From: Rothia uropygialis
GTDB lineage: Bacteria > Actinomycetota > Actinomycetes > Actinomycetales > Micrococcaceae
Reading direction: 5' to 3'
Length of the DNA stretch: 64,000 nucleotides
NCBI RefSeq assembly: GCF_004137765.1
Contig: NZ_NOIS01000001.1
Span: 496,001 to 560,000 of the forward strand
The translations under genes and the position numbers were made by a program. Positions 51,917-60,728 of this stretch are shown piece after piece (the stretch's first letter is position 1; each line of letters opens with the position of its first letter). The notes beneath the pieces are model-generated. The model was not told the origin of the DNA and ran no database searches. It saw nothing but the letters and a program-made list of their open reading frames with translations.

Positions 51917-52783
51917 ATGGCTAATTCCGGAAAGTCCAGACTCGCCGCGATGCGGACCGAACAACTCGCGGGGTCCGTCACCGTGGGGAAGTTCTCCAAG
52001 TACCAGGACGCACAGGGGGCGGTTGACCTCCTGGCCGATCGCGGATTCCCCGTACAGAATCTCGCAATCGTCGGCTCGGATCTGCGACAGGTCGAGCATG
52101 TCGTGGGAACCCTGTCCTATGCGCGTGTCGCGGCTTCCGGTGCCTTGCAGGGCCTGTTCTACGGAGTCGTTCTCGGTTTTCTTCTCATGGTGTTCAGCCA
52201 CGAGTCTCCTTTATCCGCCTTCCTCACGTCGATACCTCTTGGCGTGGCTTTCTGGATGATCCTGGCGATCGTCGGTTTCTCCCGCCGCGGTGGGCACCGC
52301 AGCTTCACGGCGGTCGGGCAACTCGTAGCGGGCAGCTACGACCTAGTGTGCTCGCCACAGGAAGCGGGCGAGGCGCGGCGCCTCCTCGGAGGTTCATCGA
52401 ACCGTCCCACGCTTCGGCCCACAACTCGTGAACAACCCTATTTCCCGCAAGACGAACACGGCTCATCGCAGCAGCGTGGTAACCGACCCAGCCAGCCCAG
52501 CGGCCAGGGCCCGTGGGGCCAGCCGGACCCCCAAGACCGCGGAGATACTCCTCAAGCTCCGCAGGGGCCGCGGGCCGAAGAACCTCAAACAGGAGGACAG
52601 GGGGCCGGCGAATCCACCGACCGGTCCCAAGCACGGGACTTCAAGGACTTGCCCGACGGACGGCCCCGTTTCGGTATTCGAGCTGAGAACCAGCCAACCC
52701 GTTCCTCCGACGACGCCGAAACGACGGAAGGCCGGGAACAGCCGGTTTCCACAGAAGAGCCGACTGACCCGCCTCGCGGATAG
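51917..52783 (+). CDS. Membrane protein with general stress protein 17M-like domain and disordered tail
   Basis: From ATG 51917 the protein has 288 residues. Residues about 20-60 (VTVGKFSKYQDAQGAVDLLA) match the general stress protein 17M-like region of actinobacterial membrane proteins (mycobacterial Rv1234 type). Two helices follow (GALQGLFYGVVLGFLLMVFS and SAFLTSIPLGVAFWMILAIV). From about residue 155 on, the tail is rich in Gln, Pro, Gly and Ser (QPSGQGPWGQPDPQDRGDTP) and looks disordered. ATG 51908 is a possible alternative start. It is divergent from the CBS gene. The role is unknown, and a terminator-like hairpin follows. Confidence 0.8.
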   Translation: MANSGKSRLAAMRTEQLAGSVTVGKFSKYQDAQGAVDLLADRGFPVQNLAIVGSDLRQVEHVVGTLSYARVAASGALQGLFYGVVLGFLLMVFSHESPLSAFLTSIPLGVAFWMILAIVGFSRRGGHRSFTAVGQLVAGSYDLVCSPQEAGEARRLLGGSSNRPTLRPTTREQPYFPQDEHGSSQQRGNRPSQPSGQGPWGQPDPQDRGDTPQAPQGPRAEEPQTGGQGAGESTDRSQARDFKDLPDGRPRFGIRAENQPTRSSDDAETTEGREQPVSTEEPTDPPRG

Positions 52784-52825
52784 ACGCCGACCTCCGAGCT
52801 CGGAGAAAGAACTCAACAACGAAGA

Positions 52826-52853
52826 CGCCCCCGGACCTCGTGGCCCGGGGGCG
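52826..52853 (+). terminator. Hairpin between the 17M-like gene and pepP
   Basis: CGCCCCCGG (52826-52834) and CCGGGGGCG (52845-52853) form a perfect 9-base stem; it lies between the converging genes and may serve both. Confidence 0.6.
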
Positions 52854-52875
52854 CTCATGTTCTCCGGGGTAGGTT

Positions 52876-54429
52876 CTACCGGGAGAGCTCCGCGATCCAT
52901 GCCTCGATGGCTTCCGTGGTCCTCGGGAAGTCGGCGCTCATGTTCTCCGGGCCTTCGGCGGTAATGAGCACGTCGTCCTCCAACCGGATGCCGATGCCGC
53001 GATATTCTTTCGGAATCGCGAGGTCGTCTTCCTTGAAGTACAGGCCCGGTTCGATCGTGAAGACCATCCCCGGCTCGATGGTTCCATCGAGATAGAGATC
53101 GCGCTTGGCCTGTGCGCAGTCGTGGACGTCCAGGCCGAGGTGGTGGCTCGTCCCGTGGGGCATCCAGCGACGGTGCTGGCCTCCCTCGTCGGAGATAGCT
53201 TCTTCGACGGAGCACGGAAGCAGTCCCCACGAGTCGAGGGACTCGGCCAGGGATTTCATGGCCGCCGCGTGCACGTCACGGAACTTGTTGCCTGGTACCG
53301 CGGCGCGGAATGCGGCTTCGGAAGCGTCCAGGACGGCGTCGTAGACCTTCTTCTGAATGGGAGAAAATGTACCGTTGACCGGCATCGTGCGGGTGATGTC
53401 CGCCGTGTACAAGGTATCGTCCTCGACTCCGGCGTCGACGAGAATGAGTTTTCCGTCCTCGACGGTTCCATTGTTCCGAATCCAGTGCAGCACGGTTGCG
53501 TTGTTCCCGCAGGCGGCGATGGTCTCATAACCGACGTCGTTGCCCTCGGCGCGCGCGGCCGCGAAGAATGCGCCCTCGACAATGCGTTCGCCGCGGTGAT
53601 GGTCGCGCGCCTGGGGGAGCGCCCGAATGATGTTCTCGAAACCGATCTTGGTCGAAGCTATGGATCTCCGAAGGTTGGCCACTTCTTCCTCGTCTTTGAT
53701 GAGACGCAATTCGGAGAGAGCCTCGGTTAGCTGGCCGTCGAGCGAATCCGACTCCTCGAGGTCCACGCTGGTGTTGTACCGAGAGGTGTCGACCAGCGCA
53801 TCCACGTTCAGATCGACCTCGCGCAACAACCGCACCCGGACCCCGCCAAGGGCCTGGGGTCCTGCGTTCTTGGTGATGGCGACCTCGACGTCGGAGAGAT
53901 CGTGGCACTGGATGCCGTACTCCGATTCGATTTCTTCCAAGGTCGGCCGGGGGCCGACCCAGAACTCGCCGTAACGCGGATCGGAATAGAACTGCTCCGA
54001 ATCGCGTCCTGCAAGAGGACGGAAATAGAGAGTCGCCTCGTGGGCCGAACCGTCGGCCGCCGGCTCGTCCAGGGGCTCCAAGATCAGAACGGCGTCCGGT
54101 TCGTGATCGACGCCGAGACCCGTCAAGTGAGCAAAACCGGAATGAGGGCGGAAACGGTAGTCCGTGTCGTTCGAGCGGGTCTTGAGCGGTCCTGCCGGGA
54201 TCACGAGACGCTCGCCGGGGAATTTGGCCGACAACGCCGCACGCCGCTGCGCGGCAAAGTCGGCAACCGAGGCACGTTGGGGGAGCGCATTGGTGGAAGG
54301 GGCCCAGTTCGTGCCCATGAATTCCTTGAAAGCATGAGAGCGTGGGGGCTGAGACCGATTTCCGACGCGTTCTTCGAGCGGCTGCTGTTCCGGGGAATCC
54401 TGTGTTTCGGAGGAATTATTCGAAGTCAT
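52876..54429 (-). CDS. pepP: Xaa-Pro aminopeptidase (aminopeptidase P family)
   Basis: From ATG 54429 the protein has 517 residues. The N-terminal domain (FAAQRRAALSAKFPGERLVI...YRFRPHSGFAHLTGL) precedes the pita-bread M24 domain. Metal ligands: Asp in VDAGVEDDTLYTADITRTMP (two Asp), His in HGTSHHLGLDVHDCA, Glu in FTIEPGLYF, and Glu in GIGIRLEDDVLI. It releases N-terminal residues from peptides with Pro in second position, using two Mn2+. The start is uncertain: GGAG precedes 54429 by only two bases. It is divergent from the PHP gene with eight or fewer shared bases upstream. Confidence 0.93.
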   Translation of the reverse strand: MTSNNSSETQDSPEQQPLEERVGNRSQPPRSHAFKEFMGTNWAPSTNALPQRASVADFAAQRRAALSAKFPGERLVIPAGPLKTRSNDTDYRFRPHSGFAHLTGLGVDHEPDAVLILEPLDEPAADGSAHEATLYFRPLAGRDSEQFYSDPRYGEFWVGPRPTLEEIESEYGIQCHDLSDVEVAITKNAGPQALGGVRVRLLREVDLNVDALVDTSRYNTSVDLEESDSLDGQLTEALSELRLIKDEEEVANLRRSIASTKIGFENIIRALPQARDHHRGERIVEGAFFAAARAEGNDVGYETIAACGNNATVLHWIRNNGTVEDGKLILVDAGVEDDTLYTADITRTMPVNGTFSPIQKKVYDAVLDASEAAFRAAVPGNKFRDVHAAAMKSLAESLDSWGLLPCSVEEAISDEGGQHRRWMPHGTSHHLGLDVHDCAQAKRDLYLDGTIEPGMVFTIEPGLYFKEDDLAIPKEYRGIGIRLEDDVLITAEGPENMSADFPRTTEAIEAWIAELSR

Positions 54430-54490
54430 AACTCCACGATATCGCCCATGTACCGCCCCCGCCTCCACGGGCACCGAGTAGATTGGAGGT

Positions 54491-55330
54491 GTGTGCATCG
54501 ATCTTCATACCCATTCGAACATTTCCGACGGGACGGAACCCCCCGCCCAAGTCGTGGACCAGGCGGCTCGAGCCGGGCTCACAGCGGTCGCGTTGACCGA
54601 CCACGATTCGACCGTCGGGTGGGAACAGGCTGCACAGGCGGCGTCGCGATGCGGCATCGAATTCATCCCGGGAATGGAAGTCTCGTGCGCCTCGGAGGAA
54701 GGAGTCTCGGTGCATCTGCTGAGCTACCTCCACGACCCCCAGGCCCCAGGGCTCAGATCGGAAATCGAGAAATCACGCGCGGCTCGCCTGACCCGGGCAC
54801 AGAAGATGGTCGACCGGTTGAGTGAGGACTTTCCTATCAACTGGCACGATGTAGAGGACCAGGTGGGCAAAGACGCGACGGTCGGACGCCCCCACATCGC
54901 CGATGCCCTCGTCGCGAAGGGCGTGTGCAAGGATCGGAGCGAAGCCTTCGGCACTGTTCTGACCACCCGGACGAAATATTATGTGCCCCACTACGCACCG
55001 AACCCCGCTCTTGCCGTTGCCCTCGTCAGAGAAGCCGGCGGAGTTCCGGTGTTCGCTCATCCACTGGCGAGCTCACGGGGCCGAGTCGTGGGACCGGAAG
55101 TCTTCGAAGAGATGGTTGAGGCGGGACTGGGTGGTCTTGAGGTGTATCACCGCGACAATTCCGAGGACGATCGCAAATGGCTTCTCGACTTCGCCCGAAA
55201 TCACGACCTCATCGTAACGGGATCCAGCGATTACCACGGTGCAGGGAAACCGAATCGGCTCGGAGAGAACACCACGACGAGGCAATCCTTGGAGGAGATC
55301 AAGGCACAGTCGCGCGGCGTGAGTCTCTAG
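54491..55330 (+). CDS. PHP domain phosphoesterase
   Basis: The 279-residue protein begins at GTG 54491 with MCIDLHTHSNISDGTEPPAQ, the PHP metal motif I HTHS, followed by ALTDHDST and FIPGMEVSC, and ends with GSSDYHGAGKP. It fits the YciV/RnaM-like family of 3',5'-nucleoside bisphosphate phosphatases or RNases, also seen in the histidinol phosphatase group; the exact substrate is not settled. It overlaps the start of the methyltransferase gene's end by four bases on the other strand. It is divergent from pepP. Confidence 0.88.
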   Translation: MCIDLHTHSNISDGTEPPAQVVDQAARAGLTAVALTDHDSTVGWEQAAQAASRCGIEFIPGMEVSCASEEGVSVHLLSYLHDPQAPGLRSEIEKSRAARLTRAQKMVDRLSEDFPINWHDVEDQVGKDATVGRPHIADALVAKGVCKDRSEAFGTVLTTRTKYYVPHYAPNPALAVALVREAGGVPVFAHPLASSRGRVVGPEVFEEMVEAGLGGLEVYHRDNSEDDRKWLLDFARNHDLIVTGSSDYHGAGKPNRLGENTTTRQSLEEIKAQSRGVSL

Positions 55331-56178
55331 CCCTCGAGGAGCTTCGCCTGCGGCAGCCGCTGGCGCATCACGTCGATCGCCTGATCATTCGAATCGACGC
55401 ACACGAAGCGGCGGTTGAGCGATTGGGCAACGGCTCCGAGGGTTCCCGAACCGGCGAAAAAATCGAGGCACCACTCGCCGGGACGGGACGAGGCCGCAAC
55501 CATACGGCGCAACAGACCCATGGGCTTCTGCGTGGGGTATCCGGTCTTCTCCTTGCCCGTGGGCGAGACGATGGTGTGCCACCAAACATCGGTCGGCAAT
55601 TTGCCGCGCGCTACTTTCTCCGGCGTGACCAGTCCTGGCGCCATGTAAGGCTCCCGATCGACTTCTTCCGAGTCGAAATGGTATTTTTTGGGGTTCTTCA
55701 CGTACACCAGGATGTTGTCGTGCTTGGCGGGCCAACGTTTTTTTGCGCGCGCGCCGTAGTCGTACGCCCAGATGATCTCGTTCAGAAAACACTCACGGCC
55801 GAAGATCATGTCACACATGACTTTGGCGTAATGAACCTCTCGATAGTCCAAGTGCAGATACAGGGTGCCCGATTCTGCAAGCAGCTCCCGGGCCTTTTCC
55901 AGTCTCGGAAGCAGGAATGACCAGTAGTCCTCGAACGCGTCGTCGTATCTCGAGAGGGATTCGAGGACACTCGTGTAGCTCTGTCCCTTGAATCCCCGAC
56001 GGTCAGCCTGGCCGGGCTCGGCCCGCTGGTTCCTGAGGTTACGGCGGACTTGGGCCCGCCCGGTATTGAAGGGCGGGTCCACGTAGATCATCGAAAATGC
56101 GTTGCTCGGCAGTTGCGCAAGCACGTCCTGATTATCGCCCCGGATGATGAGGTCCGGGCCCGTCAGCTCGATTCCCAC
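55327..56178 (-). CDS. Orphan DNA methyltransferase (N4-cytosine/N6-adenine type, DPPF)
   Basis: The 283-residue protein has the amino-methyltransferase motif IV DPPFNTG at 34-40 and the AdoMet motif I DFFAGSGT at 239-246, an order (catalytic before AdoMet) of the beta class. DPPF suggests N6-adenine or N4-cytosine. The motif context ENEIIWAYDYGARAKKRW and KPMGLLRRM (conserved after the target region) is family-typical. GTG 56178 begins just before the helicase stop. No restriction endonuclease is nearby, so it is a solitary regulatory or housekeeping methylase, a type recurring at this locus in Arthrobacter-like genomes. The recognition site is unknown. Confidence 0.88.
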   Translation of the reverse strand: MGIELTGPDLIIRGDNQDVLAQLPSNAFSMIYVDPPFNTGRAQVRRNLRNQRAEPGQADRRGFKGQSYTSVLESLSRYDDAFEDYWSFLLPRLEKARELLAESGTLYLHLDYREVHYAKVMCDMIFGRECFLNEIIWAYDYGARAKKRWPAKHDNILVYVKNPKKYHFDSEEVDREPYMAPGLVTPEKVARGKLPTDVWWHTIVSPTGKEKTGYPTQKPMGLLRRMVAASSRPGEWCLDFFAGSGTLGAVAQSLNRRFVCVDSNDQAIDVMRQRLPQAKLLEG

Positions 56179-56190
56179 GGGCGGCAGGTT

Positions 56191-57837
56191 CTACTGGCCC
56201 GAACGTGCCTGATTGCCCGAGTCCCCGCCACTGCGACGGCGACGCCGACGGCGCCGAGGGGCCTCCGACTGCTTGGAATCCGTTTCGGTCGTACGGTTCT
56301 CCGAACGGTTGCGCGACGACTTCTCCTCCGGCTGCTTCCGATCATTCCGGGATCCGGAGGACCGCCCGCTGCGAGGGCTGTTCCTGCGGCCGCTGTTTCC
56401 CGAGCGGTTCCCGCTCTTGTCGTCGCGTCCGCCTGTGCGAGGCTTGCGGGCGTGGCCGCCGTCGATGTCTTCGACTGTTTCTGCATCCAATCCGGCATGC
56501 TTGCGCTGGCTCACGGGCAACTTACCCTTTGTACCAGCGGGAATGTTCAGATCGTTGTAGAGGTGCTTGGAAGAAGAATAGGTTTCAACCGGCTCGGGCA
56601 CTCCGAGGTCCAGCGCTTTGTTGATCAAAGACCACCGGGGGACGTCGTCCCAATCGACGAGGGTTATGGCGGTTCCCTTGTTGCCCGCTCGCCCCGTGCG
56701 TCCGATGCGGTGCAGATAGATCTTTTCGTCTTCCGGGCACTGGAAATTGACCACGTGGGTGACGTCCTCGACGTCGATACCGCGAGCGGCGACGTCGGTG
56801 GCCACAAGGACGTCGACCTTTTCGTTCCGGAAAGCCCGGAGCGCTTGCTCACGAGCTCCCTGGCCGAGGTCGCCGTGGATGGCGCCGGCAGCGAATCCCC
56901 GCTTGACGAGTTCGTCCGCAAGGCGCGCGGCCGCTCGTTTGGTCTTGGTGAAGATAATGGTTCGTCCGCGCCCCTGAGCCTGCAGAGCGCGGGCGATCAG
57001 CTCGTCCTTGTCCATCGGATGAGCCCGGTAGATGACCTGTCGAATGTCTTTCTTGGTTGCGCCCTCGTCGTCCGGGGTCGAGGCACGGATGTGCATCGGG
57101 TGAGACATATAGCGTCGGGCCATCGCAATCACCGGACCCGGCATGGTTGCGGAGAACAACATGGTCTGACGAACCTCGGGAACGGAGGACAGGAGGCGTT
57201 CGACGTCGGGCAGGAAGCCGAGATCCAGCATCTCGTCGGCCTCGTCCAGAACGACCGCTCCGACCTGGGAGAGATTGAGGTATTTCTGACGGTGCAGGTC
57301 GATGAGGCGACCTGGCGTACCCACCACTACCTCGGCGCCCTGTTCCAGCTCGGCGATCTGAGGCTCGTAGGCTCGTCCGCCGTAGATTGTCGCCACACGC
57401 GCATTGCGCTTTTTGGCGGCGACCGAGATGTCGTTTCCGACCTGGACGGCCAGTTCACGGGTAGGAACCACGATCAAGGCCTGGGGTGCGCCCGGGGACT
57501 TGAGTCGGCCCCATGCGTCGTCACCGCGCCCGACGACTCGCTGAAGTACGGGCAAACCGAATCCCAGGGTTTTTCCGGTTCCCGTTTTCGCCTGGCCGAT
57601 GATGTCCTGGCCGGACAGGGCCACAGGCAATGTTAGGGACTGAATGGGGAAGGGGTGCGTTATCCCTTTTTCGGCGAGGGCTTCGCAGATGTCGTCGCGA
57701 ACCCCGAAATCGGCAAAAGTCTTGTCTTCTTCCGGGGCGACCTCCTCCACGGCAGGAGTCTCGGCCTCGAGCTTCTCCTGCACGGTTTCAGGGGTTTCTT
57801 CGAGCACGGTGGTCTCGTTGTTGTTTTCTTCGTTCAC
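56191..57837 (-). CDS. DEAD-box RNA helicase (RhlE/DeaD-like)
   Basis: From GTG 57837 (VNEENNNETT) the protein has 548 residues. Motifs in order: Q motif near FADFGVRDDICEAL, I AKTGTGKT, Ia PTRELAVQ, II DEAD in VLDEADEML, III SAT in FSATMPG, IV-VI with ARGIDV and HRIGRTGRAG. The last about 110 residues are Arg/Ser/Gly-rich and end in a run of eight or so Arg, an RNA-binding tail. GGAG lies eight bases before the GTG; the longer frame to 57978 lacks homology. In actinobacteria this helicase is adjacent to the TetR-DUF3107 pair downstream, as seen here. Confidence 0.95.
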   Translation of the reverse strand: MNEENNNETTVLEETPETVQEKLEAETPAVEEVAPEEDKTFADFGVRDDICEALAEKGITHPFPIQSLTLPVALSGQDIIGQAKTGTGKTLGFGLPVLQRVVGRGDDAWGRLKSPGAPQALIVVPTRELAVQVGNDISVAAKKRNARVATIYGGRAYEPQIAELEQGAEVVVGTPGRLIDLHRQKYLNLSQVGAVVLDEADEMLDLGFLPDVERLLSSVPEVRQTMLFSATMPGPVIAMARRYMSHPMHIRASTPDDEGATKKDIRQVIYRAHPMDKDELIARALQAQGRGRTIIFTKTKRAAARLADELVKRGFAAGAIHGDLGQGAREQALRAFRNEKVDVLVATDVAARGIDVEDVTHVVNFQCPEDEKIYLHRIGRTGRAGNKGTAITLVDWDDVPRWSLINKALDLGVPEPVETYSSSKHLYNDLNIPAGTKGKLPVSQRKHAGLDAETVEDIDGGHARKPRTGGRDDKSGNRSGNSGRRNSPRSGRSSGSRNDRKQPEEKSSRNRSENRTTETDSKQSEAPRRRRRRRRSGGDSGNQARSGQ

Positions 57838-58159
57838 GGGATGAGCTCCGCTCGGTCGATGGTGTGACCGCGGGGCGGACGATGTGTGTCGTCGCGCTGT
57901 GACCTGGCCTCGCGCGGGGAGCGCGGGTCTCGGAATTTTTTGCGGTCGAAAGGATCGGTAGGAAGCCGATCGCAACAATCATCAGGTGATGCGCACTGCC
58001 TCGGGGTCGAGGTGGCGCACCGTGGCGGAAGTCAACTCAACAGGCAACGACCGGGCATCCAGGTGTTGATTCATTCTATCTCGCAATACGCGCCAAGAGG
58101 AGGACGTACGCCACTTCGGGCGGGTCCTCCTCTTGGGCGATGTGTTGGCGGGGTTCTGA
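57838..58159. other. Spacer between the helicase gene and the DUF3107 gene
   Basis: No gene is seen in these 322 bases. They hold a 13-base perfect inverted repeat near the DUF3107 stop (58093-58136) and a short repeat GATCGG...CCGATC at about 57952-57971; the helicase promoter should lie in the first part. Confidence 0.6.
58093..58136 (-). terminator. Terminator-like hairpin after the DUF3107 gene
   Basis: CCAAGAGGAGGAC (58093-58105) and GTCCTCCTCTTGG (58124-58136) form a perfect 13-base stem, 24 bases beyond the stop codon on the minus strand. No T-run. Confidence 0.7.
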
Positions 58160-58393
58160 TCAGCCCTCGCTGAACGGACCGAAACCGATGTGCCGGCGGG
58201 TTTCGGCACCGATCTCGACGTAACCGATCGAGGCCCCCGGGACGAGGGTAATGTTGCCTTTGCTGTCGGAGAGCTTCAGCAGAGTTTCCTTCTCGAGCGC
58301 CTCGGCGACTTGCTGCTGAATCGCTTCGGGTGTCTCTTCGGACTCCACGACGACCTCTCGGGCCACGTCCTTGATGCCGATCTTGATTTCCAT
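58160..58393 (-). CDS. DUF3107 family protein
   Basis: From ATG 58393 (GAGGAGGA upstream) the protein has 77 residues: MEIKIGIKDVAREVVVESEE, with a short beta-alpha fold and end GAETRRHIGFGPF. It matches the actinobacterial DUF3107 family (mycobacterial TB9.4/Rv3208A). The function is unknown. It is next to the TetR gene and close to the DEAD-box helicase, a conserved neighbourhood. An 18-residue longer frame lacks homology and a ribosome binding site. Confidence 0.92.
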   Translation of the reverse strand: MEIKIGIKDVAREVVVESEETPEAIQQQVAEALEKETLLKLSDSKGNITLVPGASIGYVEIGAETRRHIGFGPFSEG

Positions 58394-58498
58394 GCGTATT
58401 CCTCCTCGGATGGCGGCGGGAACTGCTTTGTGCCCCAGCCTACTCATCGAGATCGGACCGGTCGTGCGGTCCGCACTCGATTTCGCTGAGCGCGGGAG

Positions 58499-59131
58499 TC
58501 ATGCCCAGCTTTTGTCGACGCTCTCGATGCCGCGCCACGCGAGCTTGAAGAGCAGGAACCGTTGTCGTACCTGCTTCTCGGCGTCGTTCGTCGAAGAAAC
58601 CACGCGTGCAGCGGAGGTTGCCAGCCCCACCAGGGTCTGGGCGAGAAAATCGCAGTCCTCGGCATCGAGTCCGCTGTTGACTTGCAGCGTTCGACTCAGC
58701 CTCTGGGACACGCGCGAGACCAGTCCGTCGATCTTCTCGGCGACCGAAGGGTCACCCCGCATGTCCGTGTCGAAAATAATGCGGTACGTGTCGTGATCGT
58801 TGATGACCACGTCGATGAAGTTCGAGATCATCGTTCGGGTCCGAGCCTCATTGTCCATGTCCCGGAGCAGGGGAGTGATGACCTGGTTCTCGAAAAGCTC
58901 GATACTCGAGTCGAGAACCGCGCAGTAAAGCTCGTTCTTCCCGGTGAAATGCTGGTAGAGCACGGGCTTGGACACCTGGGCCGACTCGGCGATGTCTTCC
59001 ATTGTGGTGTTGTGGAATCCGTGTTCGGCGAAGTGCTTGCGTGCGGTGGAAAGCAACTGCCGCCGTCTTTTGGGCCCCGGCATGCGAGTCGCTGCCCCGG
59101 CGCGCGGACAAGGGTCTGGTGAGCCAGGCAT
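58499..59131 (-). CDS. TetR family transcriptional regulator (Rv3208-like)
   Basis: The 210-residue protein has its helix-turn-helix in residues about 21-70 (QLLSTARKHFAEHGFHNTTM; DIAESAQVSKPVLYQHFTGK) and a helical ligand domain (IFDTDMRGDPSVAEKIDGLV). It resembles the regulator next to TB9.4 in mycobacteria. AAAGGA precedes ATG 59131; 59083 (MPGPKRRR) is an alternative. It is upstream of the DUF3107 gene on the same strand with a 105-base gap, so it may regulate itself and that gene. The ligand is unknown. Confidence 0.92.
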   Translation of the reverse strand: MPGSPDPCPRAGAATRMPGPKRRRQLLSTARKHFAEHGFHNTTMEDIAESAQVSKPVLYQHFTGKNELYCAVLDSSIELFENQVITPLLRDMDNEARTRTMISNFIDVVINDHDTYRIIFDTDMRGDPSVAEKIDGLVSRVSQRLSRTLQVNSGLDAEDCDFLAQTLVGLATSAARVVSSTNDAEKQVRQRFLLFKLAWRGIESVDKSWA

Positions 59132-59287
59132 CGTGAAGTCCTTTGCTGATCATGACGAGTCGAGGGTCGACTTGGGGAGGGGCCACGCCGACGATGACCC
59201 ACAGGGGTACTTCGCAAAGAAAACTGACAGTCTACTGTGCGGATCCGCCAAGGGTCACGGATCTACTATAGGGCTTATTTCCCCTAG

Positions 59288-60601
59288 TCAGGATGCCTTT
59301 GACTGTTCATGGTAGTCGTGTCGATTTTCAGTCGAAGGACTAACGACAAGAACGTCTTCGGATTCCGGCTCTGAGACGGAAATGTCATAAAGAGCCTCGA
59401 TCGCATCCATGAATTCTTGTTCCCTGCCCTCGGCCGCGAGCTTCCGGGCCTTGACCATGGGGGTGTGCAGTAACGAGTGCATCATCCGCCTCATGGCGAA
59501 TTCCAGCTGATCGGCTTGTGCGCCGCACCCGTACTGGTGGCGAACCTTGTCCATCTCCGCATCCAGTACGTCCATAGTGTGGCGTCGGAGGGCCACTATG
59601 GCAGCGTCAACGTTCTGCTGATTGCGGTGGGCGCGGAATTCTCGCGTCGACCGAGCGACGATTTCCCGGGCAGCGGAGACCGATTCGTTCGTCTCTTCGG
59701 GTGCCGCAAGCCGAACGGACTCGAGGGTAATCAGTTCCACGCCGTCCAGATCCGCGATCGACGGGTCGAAATCCCGTGTGAGCGCGAGGTCGACGACGAT
59801 GCGGTTCCCCGCGGGGAAAGTTTCCGAAGAGAAGGGGACCGAGCCGCCGCTGCATCCGATGATGACGTCGGTCGAGCTCATGGCGGTTGCAAGGTCTTCG
59901 TCGGTCACCGGGATTCCGCCGCGCTTGGCTGTAAATTCTCCGGCTCGTCCGGAAGCCGAGTATACGAAGACGTTTTCGCACCCGCGCGCGCTGAGTGCCG
60001 CCATTGTGGCTCCGGCATAGGCTCCCGTTCCGAAGACGAGAGTTCGTGCCTGCTGCCACGGAATGGGTGTGACCTCTTCTGCGAGGTCCAAAGCCACGGA
60101 GACTATCGACCTACCCCGTTCGCCGAGCGCCGTCTGCGTTCCCACGGTTCGTGCGGTCCGGGCAGCGGCCTCGAAGAGACGGATCAGTTCCCCGGATGCG
60201 GATCCTTCTTCGCGCGCATTCACGAGAGCTCGGCGAACCTGACCTGTGATCTCTCGCTCTCCGACGACGGCGGATTCCAGGCCCGAAACGACGGTGAAGA
60301 GGTGAGAGGCGGCATCCTCGTCGTAGAAAACCTCGAAGGAGCCTCGCACGAAAGAGGGATCGAGGTCTGCCGCTTCGGAAATCTCGTCCATGATGGCTTC
60401 GAGGGAGGGCGCAACACCATCGCGATGAGTCGGCGCTTCACCGTAGAGCTCCAGGCGGTTGCAGGTCGACAATGTGACCAAACCACTGAGAGGACCCTCG
60501 TCCACGAGGGTGTGTTTGAGCGCCCCGACGCCCGTCGACAACTGAGCGACGGTATTCAGGTCAACGTTCTTGTGCGATGAAACCAGCGAAAACAAAACCA
60601 C
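59288..60601 (-). CDS. hemA: Glutamyl-tRNA reductase HemA
   Basis: The 437-residue protein has the catalytic Cys47 in LSTCNRLELYGE, the Rossmann NADPH domain (TLVFGTGAYAGATMAALSAR), and a C-terminal dimerisation domain (AMRRMMHSLLHTPMVKARKL). It reduces glutamyl-tRNA to glutamate-1-semialdehyde, the first committed step of heme synthesis in bacteria using the C5 pathway. The start is GTG 60601 with GAGTGAG upstream. It is divergent from hemE with a 127-base spacer containing the palindrome at 60701-60717; hemC, hemD, hemB and hemL are not in the window. Confidence 0.95.
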   Translation of the reverse strand: MVLFSLVSSHKNVDLNTVAQLSTGVGALKHTLVDEGPLSGLVTLSTCNRLELYGEAPTHRDGVAPSLEAIMDEISEAADLDPSFVRGSFEVFYDEDAASHLFTVVSGLESAVVGEREITGQVRRALVNAREEGSASGELIRLFEAAARTARTVGTQTALGERGRSIVSVALDLAEEVTPIPWQQARTLVFGTGAYAGATMAALSARGCENVFVYSASGRAGEFTAKRGGIPVTDEDLATAMSSTDVIIGCSGGSVPFSSETFPAGNRIVVDLALTRDFDPSIADLDGVELITLESVRLAAPEETNESVSAAREIVARSTREFRAHRNQQNVDAAIVALRRHTMDVLDAEMDKVRHQYGCGAQADQLEFAMRRMMHSLLHTPMVKARKLAAEGREQEFMDAIEALYDISVSEPESEDVLVVSPSTENRHDYHEQSKAS

Positions 60602-60700
60602 GACTCACTCATAATAACCACGGTCCACGAGGCTGTGAAATGGTTCGGGAGTGAGGCTCGCGACCATGTCGTGGTGATGACAACCTGTCCGCAAAAACCG

Positions 60701-60717
60701 TGTGCCAAGTTGGCACA
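60701..60717. promoter_or_regulatory. Perfect palindrome in the hemA/hemE intergenic region
   Basis: TGTGCCAAGTTGGCACA is a perfect palindrome with eight-base arms around one central base, 11 bases before the hemE ATG and about 100 bases from the hemA start. It overlaps a possible hemE -10 region (CACAAT at 60714-60719). Inference: a regulator operator, e.g. heme- or iron-responsive. Confidence 0.6.
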
Positions 60718-60728
60718 ATGGAACTACT

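Noticed and set aside
56050-57636. 528-codon open frame on the plus strand
   Set aside because: It is antisense to the DEAD-box helicase and shows no family pattern.
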